From: Chlamydia trachomatis
GTDB lineage: Bacteria; Chlamydiota; Chlamydiia; Chlamydiales; JAAKFR01
Direction: 5' to 3'
Length of the DNA: 6,118 nucleotides
Assembly (NCBI GenBank): GCA_945861315.1
Contig: CAMAUB010000085.1
Coordinates: forward strand, 1 to 6,118
This document shows, one piece after another, positions 1-6,118 of the stretch. A model generated the notes under the pieces. It did no database searches. It was not told the origin of the DNA and worked only from the letters and a program-made list of their open reading frames with translations. The position numbers and the translations under genes are program-made. Position 1 is the first letter of the stretch, and every line of letters starts with the position of its first letter.

Positions 1-49
1 ATGCCAAAAAAGAAGAGTAAAAAACACCAATTATAGTGGAATTAGTTGA
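1..49 (+). other. Possible 3' end of an upstream plus-strand gene
   Basis: Two plus-strand frames are open from the window edge and stop inside the left arm of the palindrome. One reads a lysine-rich tail MPKKKSKKHQL and stops with TAG at 34-36. The other ends in NYSGIS and stops with TGA at 47-49, copying the YSGIS tail of dsbB because the arm is an inverted copy. Either could be the end of a gene converging on dsbB. Too little sequence is visible to choose or to assign a function, and this may be non-coding. Confidence 0.2.
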
Positions 50-196
50 AAATTTTACAAATCGAGCGTTAGATTTTGTCTGAGAATGAGATGCGGATAT
101 CGACGCTGATTTTTATAAGTCAGCGAGATAGAGCATGATGTTCTCGGGCAAAAGATACGGATCGATTTGTAAAATTTTCAACTAATTCCACTATAA
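31..196. repeat. Long near-perfect palindromic element (MITE-like hairpin)
   Basis: Positions 31-65 and 162-196 are exact reverse complements (35 bp, no mismatch). The interior continues on nearly the same axis. Positions 74-88 pair with 139-153, with four G-T wobbles if read as RNA; 91-94 pair with 133-136; 104-112 pair with 117-125 around a TTAT loop at 113-116. Outside the arms, 21-27 pairs with 201-207 across a small internal loop. Each arm end carries TATA, so a 160-bp unit at 34-193 (starting TAGTGGA, ending TCCACTA) flanked by TA on both sides is possible, as expected for insertion by an IS630/Tc1-mariner type transposase. No transposase is encoded here. Alternatives are a large bidirectional terminator or a structured RNA. 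The palindrome is directly visible; the mobile origin is inferred. Confidence 0.85.
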
Positions 197-621
197 CACT
201 GTGTTTTGCCTTCAGTTGGTTTCTTCGAAGCCAAAACTAAAAAGAGCAAGATGGCAAGAGCGAAAAAGCAGGCAGCCGACGACATAGGAACAGTAATGGG
301 TCCAATAAAAGCAATTTTCTCTGAACAGCTAGGTCCAGTTCCGCACATGTCAATTGGGTTCCACCCTGGAATTTCTTGAATAGCAACCTGGTAAAGAGCC
401 AAGAGTAGCCCAATCACAACTTGTGGAATGACGTAGATAACAATACCATAAAAACCGCGCCAGCTGGCAATCCCAAGGATGATTGCAAGTGGAAAAAGGC
501 AGATGCGTTGATACCAACAAAGGTGACAAGGGATATGCATTTCAATCTCGCTAAGATAAAGACTTAAAAGGGAGGCAAATGTAGCGAGTACCCAGGCAAT
601 ATAAGTGCCATAGCGTCTCAT
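178..621 (-). CDS. dsbB: Disulfide bond formation protein DsbB (BdbC-like)
   Basis: Inner-membrane quinone reductase that reoxidises the DsbA-type oxidase and passes electrons to quinone. The 147-residue protein has four hydrophobic segments (about 7-24, 41-53, 58-78 and 112-131), the expected DsbB topology. The first periplasmic loop has the redox pair in PCHLCWYQR (C32, C35), followed by the conserved Arg39. The second loop has the other pair, C93 and C99, in CGTGPSC. All four catalytic cysteines are therefore present. The ATG overlaps the TAA of the upstream dsbA-like gene by one base (TAATG) and is preceded by a strong AAGGAGG five bases away, so the start is secure and translation is probably coupled. 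Oddity: the last five residues (YSGIS) and the stop codon lie inside the right arm of the palindromic element, so the native C-terminus may have been replaced. The change falls after the last membrane helix and should not affect catalysis. Confidence 0.93.
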   Translation of the reverse strand: MRRYGTYIAWVLATFASLLSLYLSEIEMHIPCHLCWYQRICLFPLAIILGIASWRGFYGIVIYVIPQVVIGLLLALYQVAIQEIPGWNPIDMCGTGPSCSEKIAFIGPITVPMSSAACFFALAILLFLVLASKKPTEGKTQCYSGIS

Positions 622-1304
622 TATTTCCTCCTTGTTTTAGCAACTTCATCAATAATATCACTGATTGCTTCAAATGTTAAGGGTGCTTCAATGCCATTGA
701 CATAGACGGTTGGTGTTGAGATCACACCACCCATGATTTTTTGACCATAGTCTGTATTTTGTTGAATTTTTACTCGGTAGGCCTGTTTTTCAAGACATTT
801 GCGTAATTTATCTGTATCAATTGCTGGACTAGTTTTTTGAGCAAATTCAATAAGGCGATCAATTGTTGCCCAATCTTGAGACTCACTTGGTTGATGTTCA
901 TAGATGTAACCTAGATAAGCAAAATAAAGCTCATTATTTGGGTAGAGTGGGTCGATGTTGTAGACGCATAAAAGTGCAACTGCAGCTGGCATAGAACCTG
1001 GAAGAAAAGAGACTGGAATTACCGTATAGGTAATTTTGTTCTTATCGATATAGTTCTTTTTAATCTTGGGATAGATTTGATGGTGGAACTCTCGGCAGTT
1101 TGAACACTTAGGTTCTTCAAAGACAACCACGTGTACGCGTGCTTTTGTATACCCAATCGTTGGTTGTCCCTTTGTATTGATATGAATTGGGTTGGGTAGT
1201 CCTGGGCGGAGAAAAAAGAAGGCAAAAAAGATCAACAGCACGAAAATAGCAAGGGTCACTACGATCAATACTCTTGAAACTGGCTTTTCTGAATGCGATG
1301 TCAT
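621..1304 (-). CDS. Membrane-anchored DsbA-like thiol:disulfide oxidoreductase
   Basis: Thioredoxin-fold oxidase (DSBA/Thioredoxin_4 type) that would introduce or isomerise disulfides in exported proteins. The 227-residue protein has one N-terminal hydrophobic helix (about 11-32) with no clear cleavage site, so it is probably tethered with its catalytic domain in the periplasm. The active site is CSNC (C67-C70) in FEEPKCSNCREF, after the first core strand. The cis-proline loop is STPTVYVNG with P197 preceded by Thr, as in BdbD- and DsbG-like proteins rather than the Val of E. coli DsbA. A helical insertion lies between these motifs. Two further cysteines, C112 and C169, could form a structural disulfide. 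The immediately following dsbB is the natural reoxidation partner. The gene sits 38 bases downstream of the GGQ gene, and no strong Shine-Dalgarno precedes its ATG. DsbA-type oxidase is the best call; a DsbG/DsbC-like isomerase role is not excluded. Confidence 0.88.
   Translation of the reverse strand: MTSHSEKPVSRVLIVVTLAIFVLLIFFAFFFLRPGLPNPIHINTKGQPTIGYTKARVHVVVFEEPKCSNCREFHHQIYPKIKKNYIDKNKITYTVIPVSFLPGSMPAAVALLCVYNIDPLYPNNELYFAYLGYIYEHQPSESQDWATIDRLIEFAQKTSPAIDTDKLRKCLEKQAYRVKIQQNTDYGQKIMGGVISTPTVYVNGIEAPLTFEAISDIIDEVAKTRRK
627..633 (-). promoter_or_regulatory. Shine-Dalgarno of dsbB
   Basis: The minus strand reads AAGGAGG with five bases to the dsbB ATG. It lies within the last codons of the dsbA-like gene, where it encodes part of the TRRK tail. 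It fixes the dsbB start and suggests efficient coupled translation of the pair. Confidence 0.85.
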
Positions 1305-1342
1305 ATGAGTTTATTATAAATTATTTTTTTAAAAAATGCACT

Positions 1343-1750
1343 CTAATCTTCACTGTTTTCAGGTGGTTTTCTAAGTGTTTTTTTGTCAGAAAGTTGTCGT
1401 TTGTCTTCAGTTAATTTCTCTTTCTGTCTTCTCGATCTTCGTTTTTTTTGTTTGCGAATTTTTGCAAGCTCGCACTCTTTTTTGCTCTGTTCATTGAGCA
1501 AAACCTTCTCAAGCTTCTCACATAAAGATATTAATGCGTGGTAACGGTTGAGCTCACGTGAGCGATCTGCACCACATTTCACCTCAGTGCCAGTGGGTAT
1601 ATGTTTGACATAGACAGTAGAGGATGTCTTATTGACCTTTTGGCCTCCACTACCTGAGCCCAGAATAAACTTAATGGTCAGATCTTTTGATGTAATGCAA
1701 AGGCGCTCCATACGTTGCCCAAGCGCCTCTAACTTACCTTTTGAAATCAT
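1343..1750 (-). CDS. Stand-alone GGQ release-factor-like protein (probable ribosome rescue)
   Basis: A 135-residue protein consisting of only the catalytic domain of class I release factors. The motif GSGSGGQKVNKTSS (GGQ at 35-37) is the peptidyl-tRNA hydrolysis loop, followed by the family-typical HIPTGTEVKC and the RS-x-x-x-N-R segment (63-69). The codon-recognition domains of RF1 and RF2 are absent. The C-terminal part (about 95-135) is very rich in Lys and Arg, as in ArfB/YaeJ and MTRFR-like factors, where a basic tail enters the ribosomal mRNA channel or binds rRNA. It probably releases peptides from stalled ribosomes in the cytoplasm, acting without a stop codon. The ATG overlaps the tkt stop as ATGA, and no good Shine-Dalgarno is visible, which suggests translation by reinitiation after tkt. 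ArfB-like and PrfH/MTRFR-like assignments cannot be separated by eye, so no symbol is given. Confidence 0.87.
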   Translation of the reverse strand: MISKGKLEALGQRMERLCITSKDLTIKFILGSGSGGQKVNKTSSTVYVKHIPTGTEVKCGADRSRELNRYHALISLCEKLEKVLLNEQSKKECELAKIRKQKKRRSRRQKEKLTEDKRQLSDKKTLRKPPENSED

Positions 1751-3840
1751 CGATTCACGGTTTTAAGCAACGATCTTGCAGTTGTCATCACATGATCGAG
1801 TGTGAAGCCAAATTTTTTCAAGAGTTCTTTTAAAGGGGCTGATGCACCAAAGCTGTTCATACCAATAGCTACACCATGATCGCCAACATAGCGCTCCCAA
1901 CCAAATGTTGATGCTTGCTCAACGGAGATACGTGCTTTAACACTTGGAGGAATAACGCTGTCGCGATACGCTTTGTCTTGCTTTTCAAAGATTTCCCAGC
2001 AAGGCATGCTTACAACGCGACTCTTCACTCCCTCAGCAGTGAGCTTTTCATGCGCTTCAATACAAAGTCCAACCTCACTTCCTGTTGCCAGTAGTAAGAT
2101 ATCGGGTAGGCCATCTTTTGCATCAGCCAAAACATAAGCTCCCTTATGTAAGCCTTTTGCTGATGCATATTTGCGCCGATCAAGCGTTGCCAGATTTTGC
2201 CTGGAAAGGACAAGCACAGTTGGTTCATGCTTAAGATTAGCTATAAGCTTCCACGCTTCTAATACTTCGTTTGCATCACCAGGGCGCATTGTATTAACGC
2301 CCGGAATGGCTCGAATAGATGCCAATTGCTCAACAGGTTGGTGTGTAGGCCCGTCTTCACCAACGCCGATTGAATCATGGGTAAAAATATAGATGACAGG
2401 CAGTTCCATCAAAGCTGCTAAACGAATGGTGGGGCGAAGGTAATCACTAAAGATAAAAAAGCCAGCGCCAAATGGGCGAATCTTACAAAGGGAAAGTCCG
2501 TTGAGGATGGAGCCCATTGCATGTTCACGGATTCCAAAATGGAAGTTGCGTCCTCCATAGCTATCTGAAAGAAAATCTCCTGCTCCTGCAAACTCAAGGC
2601 GTGTTTTTGTAGAAGGGGCCAAGTCAGCAGCTCCTCCAATTAGCCAAGGAATCTGCTCAGCAAGTTGGTTGAGTACGATTCCAGAAGATGCTCGAGAAGC
2701 TAGTCCCTTTGCATCAGCTGGAAACTCTTTTAAACCTTTATCCCAGTCACTTGGAAGTTCACGATGTTGCATTCTATAAAGCTCATCGGCAAGTTTTGGG
2801 TGTTTCTTTTTGTACTGTTCAAAGAGCCTAAACCACTCATCGTGTAGAGCCTTACCTCGAGTACCAATGCCATCTTTAAAGTGAGTATAAACTTCATTGG
2901 GAACTAAAAATTTTGCATCCTCTGGCCAACCATAATTTTTCTTGGTAAGACGAATTTCTTCTTCTCCAAGAGGCTCTCCATGAGCTGTCTGCGTATCTTG
3001 TTTGTGAGGTGAACCATAACCGATATGACTATCAACAATGATAAGAGTAGGTCTATCTATTGTTTTCTCAAAGGTATTAAATGCTCGCTGAAGCATATCA
3101 AGATCATTGGCGTCACCAACTCTTAAGACATTCCAACCATAGCCCAAAAAGCGTGTCGCAACATCTTCAGTAAAGGCAAGTTTGGTACTTCCCTCAATTG
3201 TAATGTGGTTGTTATCATAAACCCAGCAAAGATTAGAAAGTTTTAAGTGGCCAGCTAAGGAGGCTGCTTCAGAGGAGAGTCCTTCCATCATATCGCCATC
3301 GCCACAAGTGACATAAACTTTGTACTCAATCATCTCAAAGTCGGGGCGATTGAAATGTTCTCCCATCCACTTACTTCCAATTGCAATTCCAACACTTGTT
3401 GCTATCCCTTGACCTAAAGGACCTGTTGTCGTCTCAACGCCTGATGTCCAGCGATATTCAGGGTGACCTGGACACTTGCTGTTAAGTTGTCTAAACTTTT
3501 TGATGTCGTCAAGCGTAACAGATAAGGCACCAAGGGTCTCATATTTCTCGTTAACAGCCTTTACACCAGTTAAATGGAGCATTGAGTAGAGCAACATTGA
3601 TGCATGTCCCCCAGATAGAACAAAGCGATCTCTATTAGGCCAAATAGGATCATTTGGATCAAAACGCAGAAAGTGTTGCCAAATCGTATAAACAACGGGA
3701 GCCAGTCCCATCGGTGTGCCAGGATGACCCGAATTTGCTGCTTGAACAGCATCTATTGCTAGCGTTCGAATTGTGTTAACTGCAAGCTCTTCGAGCTTAA
3801 AATCTTCTTTGCCTACAGTACTATGTTTTATTTCACTCAT
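1747..3840 (-). CDS. tkt: Transketolase
   Basis: Thiamine-diphosphate enzyme of the pentose phosphate pathway that moves two-carbon ketol units between sugar phosphates. From the ATG at 3840 the protein has 697 residues, near or slightly above the usual 660-700. In order: SGHPGTPMG (37-45, His39), SGGHASMLLY (76-85, His79), GPLGQG (140-145), the ThDP/Mg motif GDGDMMEG (180-187) ending in DNN (209-211), and SHIGYGSPHK (271-280). The pyrimidine domain follows, with GGAADLAPSTKT (402-413), FGIREHAM carrying the catalytic Glu439, FIFSDYLR (461-468) and THDSIGVGEDGPTHQP (486-501). The C-terminal domain includes LLATGSEV. No active-site residue is visibly missing. An in-frame GTG at 3846 would add two residues, but it overlaps the Shine-Dalgarno, so ATG 3840 is preferred. 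It is the first gene of the minus-strand operon, and its TGA overlaps the next start as ATGA. Confidence 0.97.
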   Translation of the reverse strand: MSEIKHSTVGKEDFKLEELAVNTIRTLAIDAVQAANSGHPGTPMGLAPVVYTIWQHFLRFDPNDPIWPNRDRFVLSGGHASMLLYSMLHLTGVKAVNEKYETLGALSVTLDDIKKFRQLNSKCPGHPEYRWTSGVETTTGPLGQGIATSVGIAIGSKWMGEHFNRPDFEMIEYKVYVTCGDGDMMEGLSSEAASLAGHLKLSNLCWVYDNNHITIEGSTKLAFTEDVATRFLGYGWNVLRVGDANDLDMLQRAFNTFEKTIDRPTLIIVDSHIGYGSPHKQDTQTAHGEPLGEEEIRLTKKNYGWPEDAKFLVPNEVYTHFKDGIGTRGKALHDEWFRLFEQYKKKHPKLADELYRMQHRELPSDWDKGLKEFPADAKGLASRASSGIVLNQLAEQIPWLIGGAADLAPSTKTRLEFAGAGDFLSDSYGGRNFHFGIREHAMGSILNGLSLCKIRPFGAGFFIFSDYLRPTIRLAALMELPVIYIFTHDSIGVGEDGPTHQPVEQLASIRAIPGVNTMRPGDANEVLEAWKLIANLKHEPTVLVLSRQNLATLDRRKYASAKGLHKGAYVLADAKDGLPDILLLATGSEVGLCIEAHEKLTAEGVKSRVVSMPCWEIFEKQDKAYRDSVIPPSVKARISVEQASTFGWERYVGDHGVAIGMNSFGASAPLKELLKKFGFTLDHVMTTARSLLKTVNR

Positions 3841-3845
3841 ACCCA

Positions 3846-3851
3846 CTCCTC
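3846..3851 (-). promoter_or_regulatory. Shine-Dalgarno deciding the tkt start
   Basis: The minus strand reads GAGGAG with five bases to the ATG at 3840. The alternative GTG begins at 3846, on the last base of this motif, so it cannot use it. Confidence 0.8.
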
Positions 3852-3868
3852 AACTTTGATAAAACTAA

Positions 3869-3877
3869 ATTATAGCA
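3869..3877 (-). promoter_or_regulatory. Extended -10 promoter of the tkt operon
   Basis: The minus strand reads TGCTATAAT: a perfect TATAAT preceded by TG-n, the extended -10 form. Transcription would start near 3862, giving a leader of about 20 bases that includes the GAGGAG. No convincing -35 box lies at the usual distance; the region upstream is A/T runs. It probably drives tkt, the GGQ gene and the dsbA-dsbB pair. Confidence 0.6.
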
Positions 3878-3911
3878 TTTTTTTAAACATATAGAATTAT
3901 TTTTTTTAATT

Positions 3912-3920
3912 TGCTACGAT
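3912..3920 (+). promoter_or_regulatory. Candidate extended -10 promoter of the dehydrogenase-VKOR operon
   Basis: The plus strand reads TGCTACGAT, matching the -10 box at four of six positions with a TG-n extension. A start near 3927 would give a leader of about 23 bases before the ATG at 3950. No clear -35 is visible. It lies back to back with the tkt promoter in the same 109-base divergent region. Confidence 0.4.
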
Positions 3921-3949
3921 AAAAGATAACTAAATAGTGGGGGGAAGCC

Positions 3950-5029
3950 ATGTCTGAGAAAAAAATTATCATCGTCACCGGTAGTAGTGGTCGTATAGGT
4001 AGCCGTATTCTTTCAAGACTACCAGATAAATATCAACCAGTTGCAATGGATTTTATTGGAGCAACATCTCCCCATCCAAACGTTGAATTCGTCTTTGTTG
4101 ATTTAGGTAATGATCATAGTGTGAAATGTGCATTCGATAGAGTAAAATACGCTTATGGTGGAAATATTGCTTCAATCATCCACCTTGCCGCCTTCTACAG
4201 CTTTACCGGTAAAAACCTCGAGCTTTATGAGAAAATTACAGTCCAAGGAACACGCCGTCTATTAGATGAAGCAAAAAAATGCAATGTTGAGCAATTTCTT
4301 TTCACAAGCACCATGCTTGTGCATGAACCAACAGTACGCGGTGTTGTTCAAAACGAAAATTCTCCTATTAAAGGGAAGTGGCACTACCCAGCATCTAAAG
4401 TGCGTACAGAAAAGTTGATTCGCGAAATGCACAAAGATATCCCATCGGTTATTTTGCGCATTGGAGGTTGCTACGACGAGACTTGTAACTGTATTCCAAT
4501 TTCACAAAATATCGCAAGGATCTATGAAAAGCAATTATCTTCCCTTCTCTTTCCGGGCGATTCAGCACACGGTGTGCCCTATACACATTTTGATGATCTA
4601 GTTGATATGGTCCTAATGATCGTTGAGAAGCGTGCAACCCTACCAAAAGAATCAATATTTCTTTGCGTTGAAGAAGATTCCATTACTTACCGTGAACTTC
4701 AAACAAACATTGGACAGCTTGTTCATGGTAAAAAGCACTGGCCCATGATCTACACTCCAAAGACAATTGCAAGAGCTGGGGCTGCAGTTCTAGACCACGT
4801 TCCGTTTGGCCCTCCTGCCTTTATTAAACCTTGGATGGTTGACCTAGCAGATGATAACTACGAGTTCTCAATGGAGCATGCACGTAAAGTACTTAATTGG
4901 TCACCGAAGCACTCACTTCGAGAGACTCTAGGAGCAATCGTTCAAGATATGAAAAAAGATCCAATTACTTGGTATAAGCGTCATGGCATACCAGTTTCAC
5001 ACTATGCCAAAAAACATGGGAGAGTCTAA
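3950..5029 (+). CDS. NAD-dependent epimerase/dehydratase (extended SDR)
   Basis: A 359-residue extended short-chain dehydrogenase/reductase with a Rossmann fold. The N-terminus has the dinucleotide motif TGSSGRIG (10-17). After the second strand comes an acidic Asp34 (VAMDFIG), which favours NAD over NADP. HLAA is at 78-81. The catalytic set is the Ser/Thr cluster FTSTM (118-122) and Y146-PAS-K150. The C-terminal half (about 190-340) forms the substrate domain and identifies no specific sugar or sterol; typical GalE or RmlB signatures were not seen. No signal peptide or membrane helix, so it should be cytoplasmic. A G-rich stretch (GGGGGG at 3939-3944) precedes the ATG at a workable distance. 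The stop TAA abuts the ATG of the next gene, so both are probably co-translated and work together. The substrate is unknown; it could act on a sugar nucleotide, a lipid-linked or a quinone-like substrate. Confidence 0.87.
   Translation: MSEKKIIIVTGSSGRIGSRILSRLPDKYQPVAMDFIGATSPHPNVEFVFVDLGNDHSVKCAFDRVKYAYGGNIASIIHLAAFYSFTGKNLELYEKITVQGTRRLLDEAKKCNVEQFLFTSTMLVHEPTVRGVVQNENSPIKGKWHYPASKVRTEKLIREMHKDIPSVILRIGGCYDETCNCIPISQNIARIYEKQLSSLLFPGDSAHGVPYTHFDDLVDMVLMIVEKRATLPKESIFLCVEEDSITYRELQTNIGQLVHGKKHWPMIYTPKTIARAGAAVLDHVPFGPPAFIKPWMVDLADDNYEFSMEHARKVLNWSPKHSLRETLGAIVQDMKKDPITWYKRHGIPVSHYAKKHGRV
5019..5022 (+). promoter_or_regulatory. Shine-Dalgarno of the VKOR-like gene
   Basis: GGAG lies seven bases before the ATG at 5030, inside the end of the dehydrogenase gene. 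It supports initiation directly after the upstream TAA. Confidence 0.55.
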
Positions 5030-6118
5030 ATGAATCGATCGCTGGCAGAAGTAGATCATATAGAGCGCGCCTTCCACAGTAAAATGATATGGACGCGCTT
5101 TGCATTTGTTGTGCTAGGCATTTGGATGCTAACAGCGCCAGAGAGCTTCGGCTATTTTCAAACACACATTAAATGGAGTGATTGGATTTCAGGTGCGCTA
5201 CTCATCATCTTCGGTTTCCTCTCTATGTCCTTCAAATGTCGTGCATGGGTTTGGGGAGCGTGTCTCGTTGGAATCTGGCTTCAGCTAGCGCCACTCGTAT
5301 TCTGGGCGAAAGAGCCTGTCGCTTATCTCAATGACACAATCATTGGCGTTTTAGCCATTGCATTCACAGTGCTTGTTCCTATTAGGCCTCCAACATTTGA
5401 AGTTGGTCCACAAATTCCACCAGGATGGAGCTACAATCCATCTAGTTGGCAACAAAGGATTCCCATCATCTTTTTCGGTATGGTGGGTTGGTTTGTTGCA
5501 CGCTATCTTTGTGCCTATCAACTCCACTACATAAGCCACGTCTGGTCACCCCTTGGTGGAGGCACAGAAAAAGTGATCTCTTCTATGGTAGCTAATAACT
5601 TTCCGGTTCCTGATGCAGGACTTGGAGCTTTAGCCTACTCACTCGAGGCTATTATGGGAGCCAAAGGAGGGGTTAGGCGCTGGCATACAATGCCATGGCT
5701 TGTTGTTATCTTCTCAATTCTTGTTGTACCACTTGGTTTTGTTAGCATTATTCTTGTGATGCTTCAACCGATTGTCGTCGGAGCTTGGTGTGGTCTTTGT
5801 CTTATCATAGCCGCTTGTATGTTGATTATGCTCGCTCTGAGCGTCGACGAAGTTGTCTTGGTGTGTCAATACATCAAACATGAAATGCACAATGCTAAAA
5901 GAGGCTTCTGGAATGTCCTGATCAAAGGATCAAGCTACGATAAAGATGAAGCAGATCCCCGTACTCCTGCTGTCTACTCAACTCCTTGGAAATGCATCAA
6001 AGCGATGGTTTGGGGCGTCACCCTTCCTTGGAACCTAGTCATCACAGCCATCTTAGGAGCTTGGCTTCTTTTTGCTAACCATTTTATGGGCTTTAAAGAT
6101 GTTGCTTCAAAAAATACA
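5030..6118 (+). CDS. VKOR-like membrane protein with N-terminal SPW-type domain (3' end missing)
   Basis: Open from the ATG, directly after the dehydrogenase stop, to the window edge; 363 codons are visible and no stop is reached. Residues about 20-118 form four hydrophobic segments with SPW-like repeats (GIWMLTAPESFGY at 30-42, GIWLQLAP at 81-88). From 131 a VKOR-like domain begins: PGWSYNPSSW, a membrane helix (144-163), a loop with GTEKVISS (178-185), then DAGLGALAYSLE (195-206), RRWHTMPW, a helix (223-246), and a last helix carrying WCGLC (C254, C257), the VKOR-type redox CxxC. A polar cytoplasmic stretch (about 280-320) and another helix (326-350) follow. VKOR-family proteins use CxxC with quinone, either to recycle quinone or to oxidise thioredoxin-fold partners. 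Here the position matching the essential loop cysteine is Thr179, so classical disulfide relay is doubtful. Gene coupling suggests it works with the upstream dehydrogenase. Confidence 0.83.
   Translation, partial: MNRSLAEVDHIERAFHSKMIWTRFAFVVLGIWMLTAPESFGYFQTHIKWSDWISGALLIIFGFLSMSFKCRAWVWGACLVGIWLQLAPLVFWAKEPVAYLNDTIIGVLAIAFTVLVPIRPPTFEVGPQIPPGWSYNPSSWQQRIPIIFFGMVGWFVARYLCAYQLHYISHVWSPLGGGTEKVISSMVANNFPVPDAGLGALAYSLEAIMGAKGGVRRWHTMPWLVVIFSILVVPLGFVSIILVMLQPIVVGAWCGLCLIIAACMLIMLALSVDEVVLVCQYIKHEMHNAKRGFWNVLIKGSSYDKDEADPRTPAVYSTPWKCIKAMVWGVTLPWNLVITAILGAWLLFANHFMGFKDVASKNT

Noticed and set aside
1313..1318. TATAAT on the minus strand as a separate dsbA promoter
   Set aside because: It ends only eight bases before the ATG, giving an almost leaderless message, and no matching -35 is present. 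In an A/T-rich gap this can occur by chance.
1324..1336. T-run followed by A-run between the GGQ gene and dsbA as a terminator
   Set aside because: It is a simple A/T palindrome with no GC-containing stem, so it does not look like an intrinsic terminator.
2171..2392. Plus-strand open frame within tkt
   Set aside because: It is antisense to a strongly conserved transketolase region and encodes no recognisable motif; a shadow of the real gene.
3841..3846. GTG at 3846 as the tkt start (two extra residues)
   Set aside because: It overlaps the GAGGAG motif that is correctly spaced for the ATG at 3840, so it has no usable ribosome binding site.
4449..5165. Minus-strand open frames opposite the dehydrogenase and its junction with the VKOR-like gene
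   Set aside because: Short, with no recognisable motifs, and opposite clear coding sequence on the plus strand.
5351..5539. Minus-strand 62-codon open frame
   Set aside because: It is antisense to the continuous VKOR-like reading frame, whose motifs are recognisable across this stretch.

Overview
The window looks like a compact, AT-leaning bacterial chromosome segment with two divergent gene groups. It fits a Gram-negative bacterium with oxidative protein folding in the envelope. The tight operon, low GC and the dsbA-dsbB pair would suit an environmental member of the Chlamydiota or another intracellular lineage. That placement is an inference from gene content only; no rRNA or other marker gene is present.

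Left edge (about 1-207): no complete gene. It is occupied by a long, nearly symmetric palindrome of roughly 160-185 bp. Its outer arms (31-65 and 162-196) are perfect 35-nt inverted repeats, and the interior also folds on the same axis. It resembles a MITE-like hairpin element, and its right arm supplies the last codons and stop of dsbB.

Minus-strand operon (3840 down to 178): transketolase (tkt), a small stand-alone GGQ release-factor-like protein, a membrane-anchored DsbA-like thiol oxidase, and DsbB. The junctions are ATGA (tkt/GGQ gene), a 38-nt gap (GGQ gene/dsbA) and TAATG (dsbA/dsbB). An extended -10 promoter lies just upstream of tkt. The tkt start is best placed at 3840, an ATG with a well-spaced Shine-Dalgarno, rather than at the in-frame GTG at 3846.

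Plus-strand operon (3950 to the right edge): an extended short-chain dehydrogenase/NAD-dependent epimerase, then, with no gap (TAAATG), a polytopic membrane protein that runs off the window. That protein joins an SPW-like N-terminal membrane domain to a vitamin K epoxide reductase (VKOR)-like domain. It keeps a CxxC in the last VKOR helix but has lost the periplasmic loop cysteines of classical VKORs.

Together: central carbon metabolism (transketolase) shares a transcript with ribosome rescue and with a complete DsbA/DsbB disulfide-forming pair. Divergently, a dehydrogenase is coupled to a VKOR-like membrane protein, a structural relative of DsbB. This SDR-VKOR/SPW pair is the best candidate for a poorly described system here; the palindromic element is the second.
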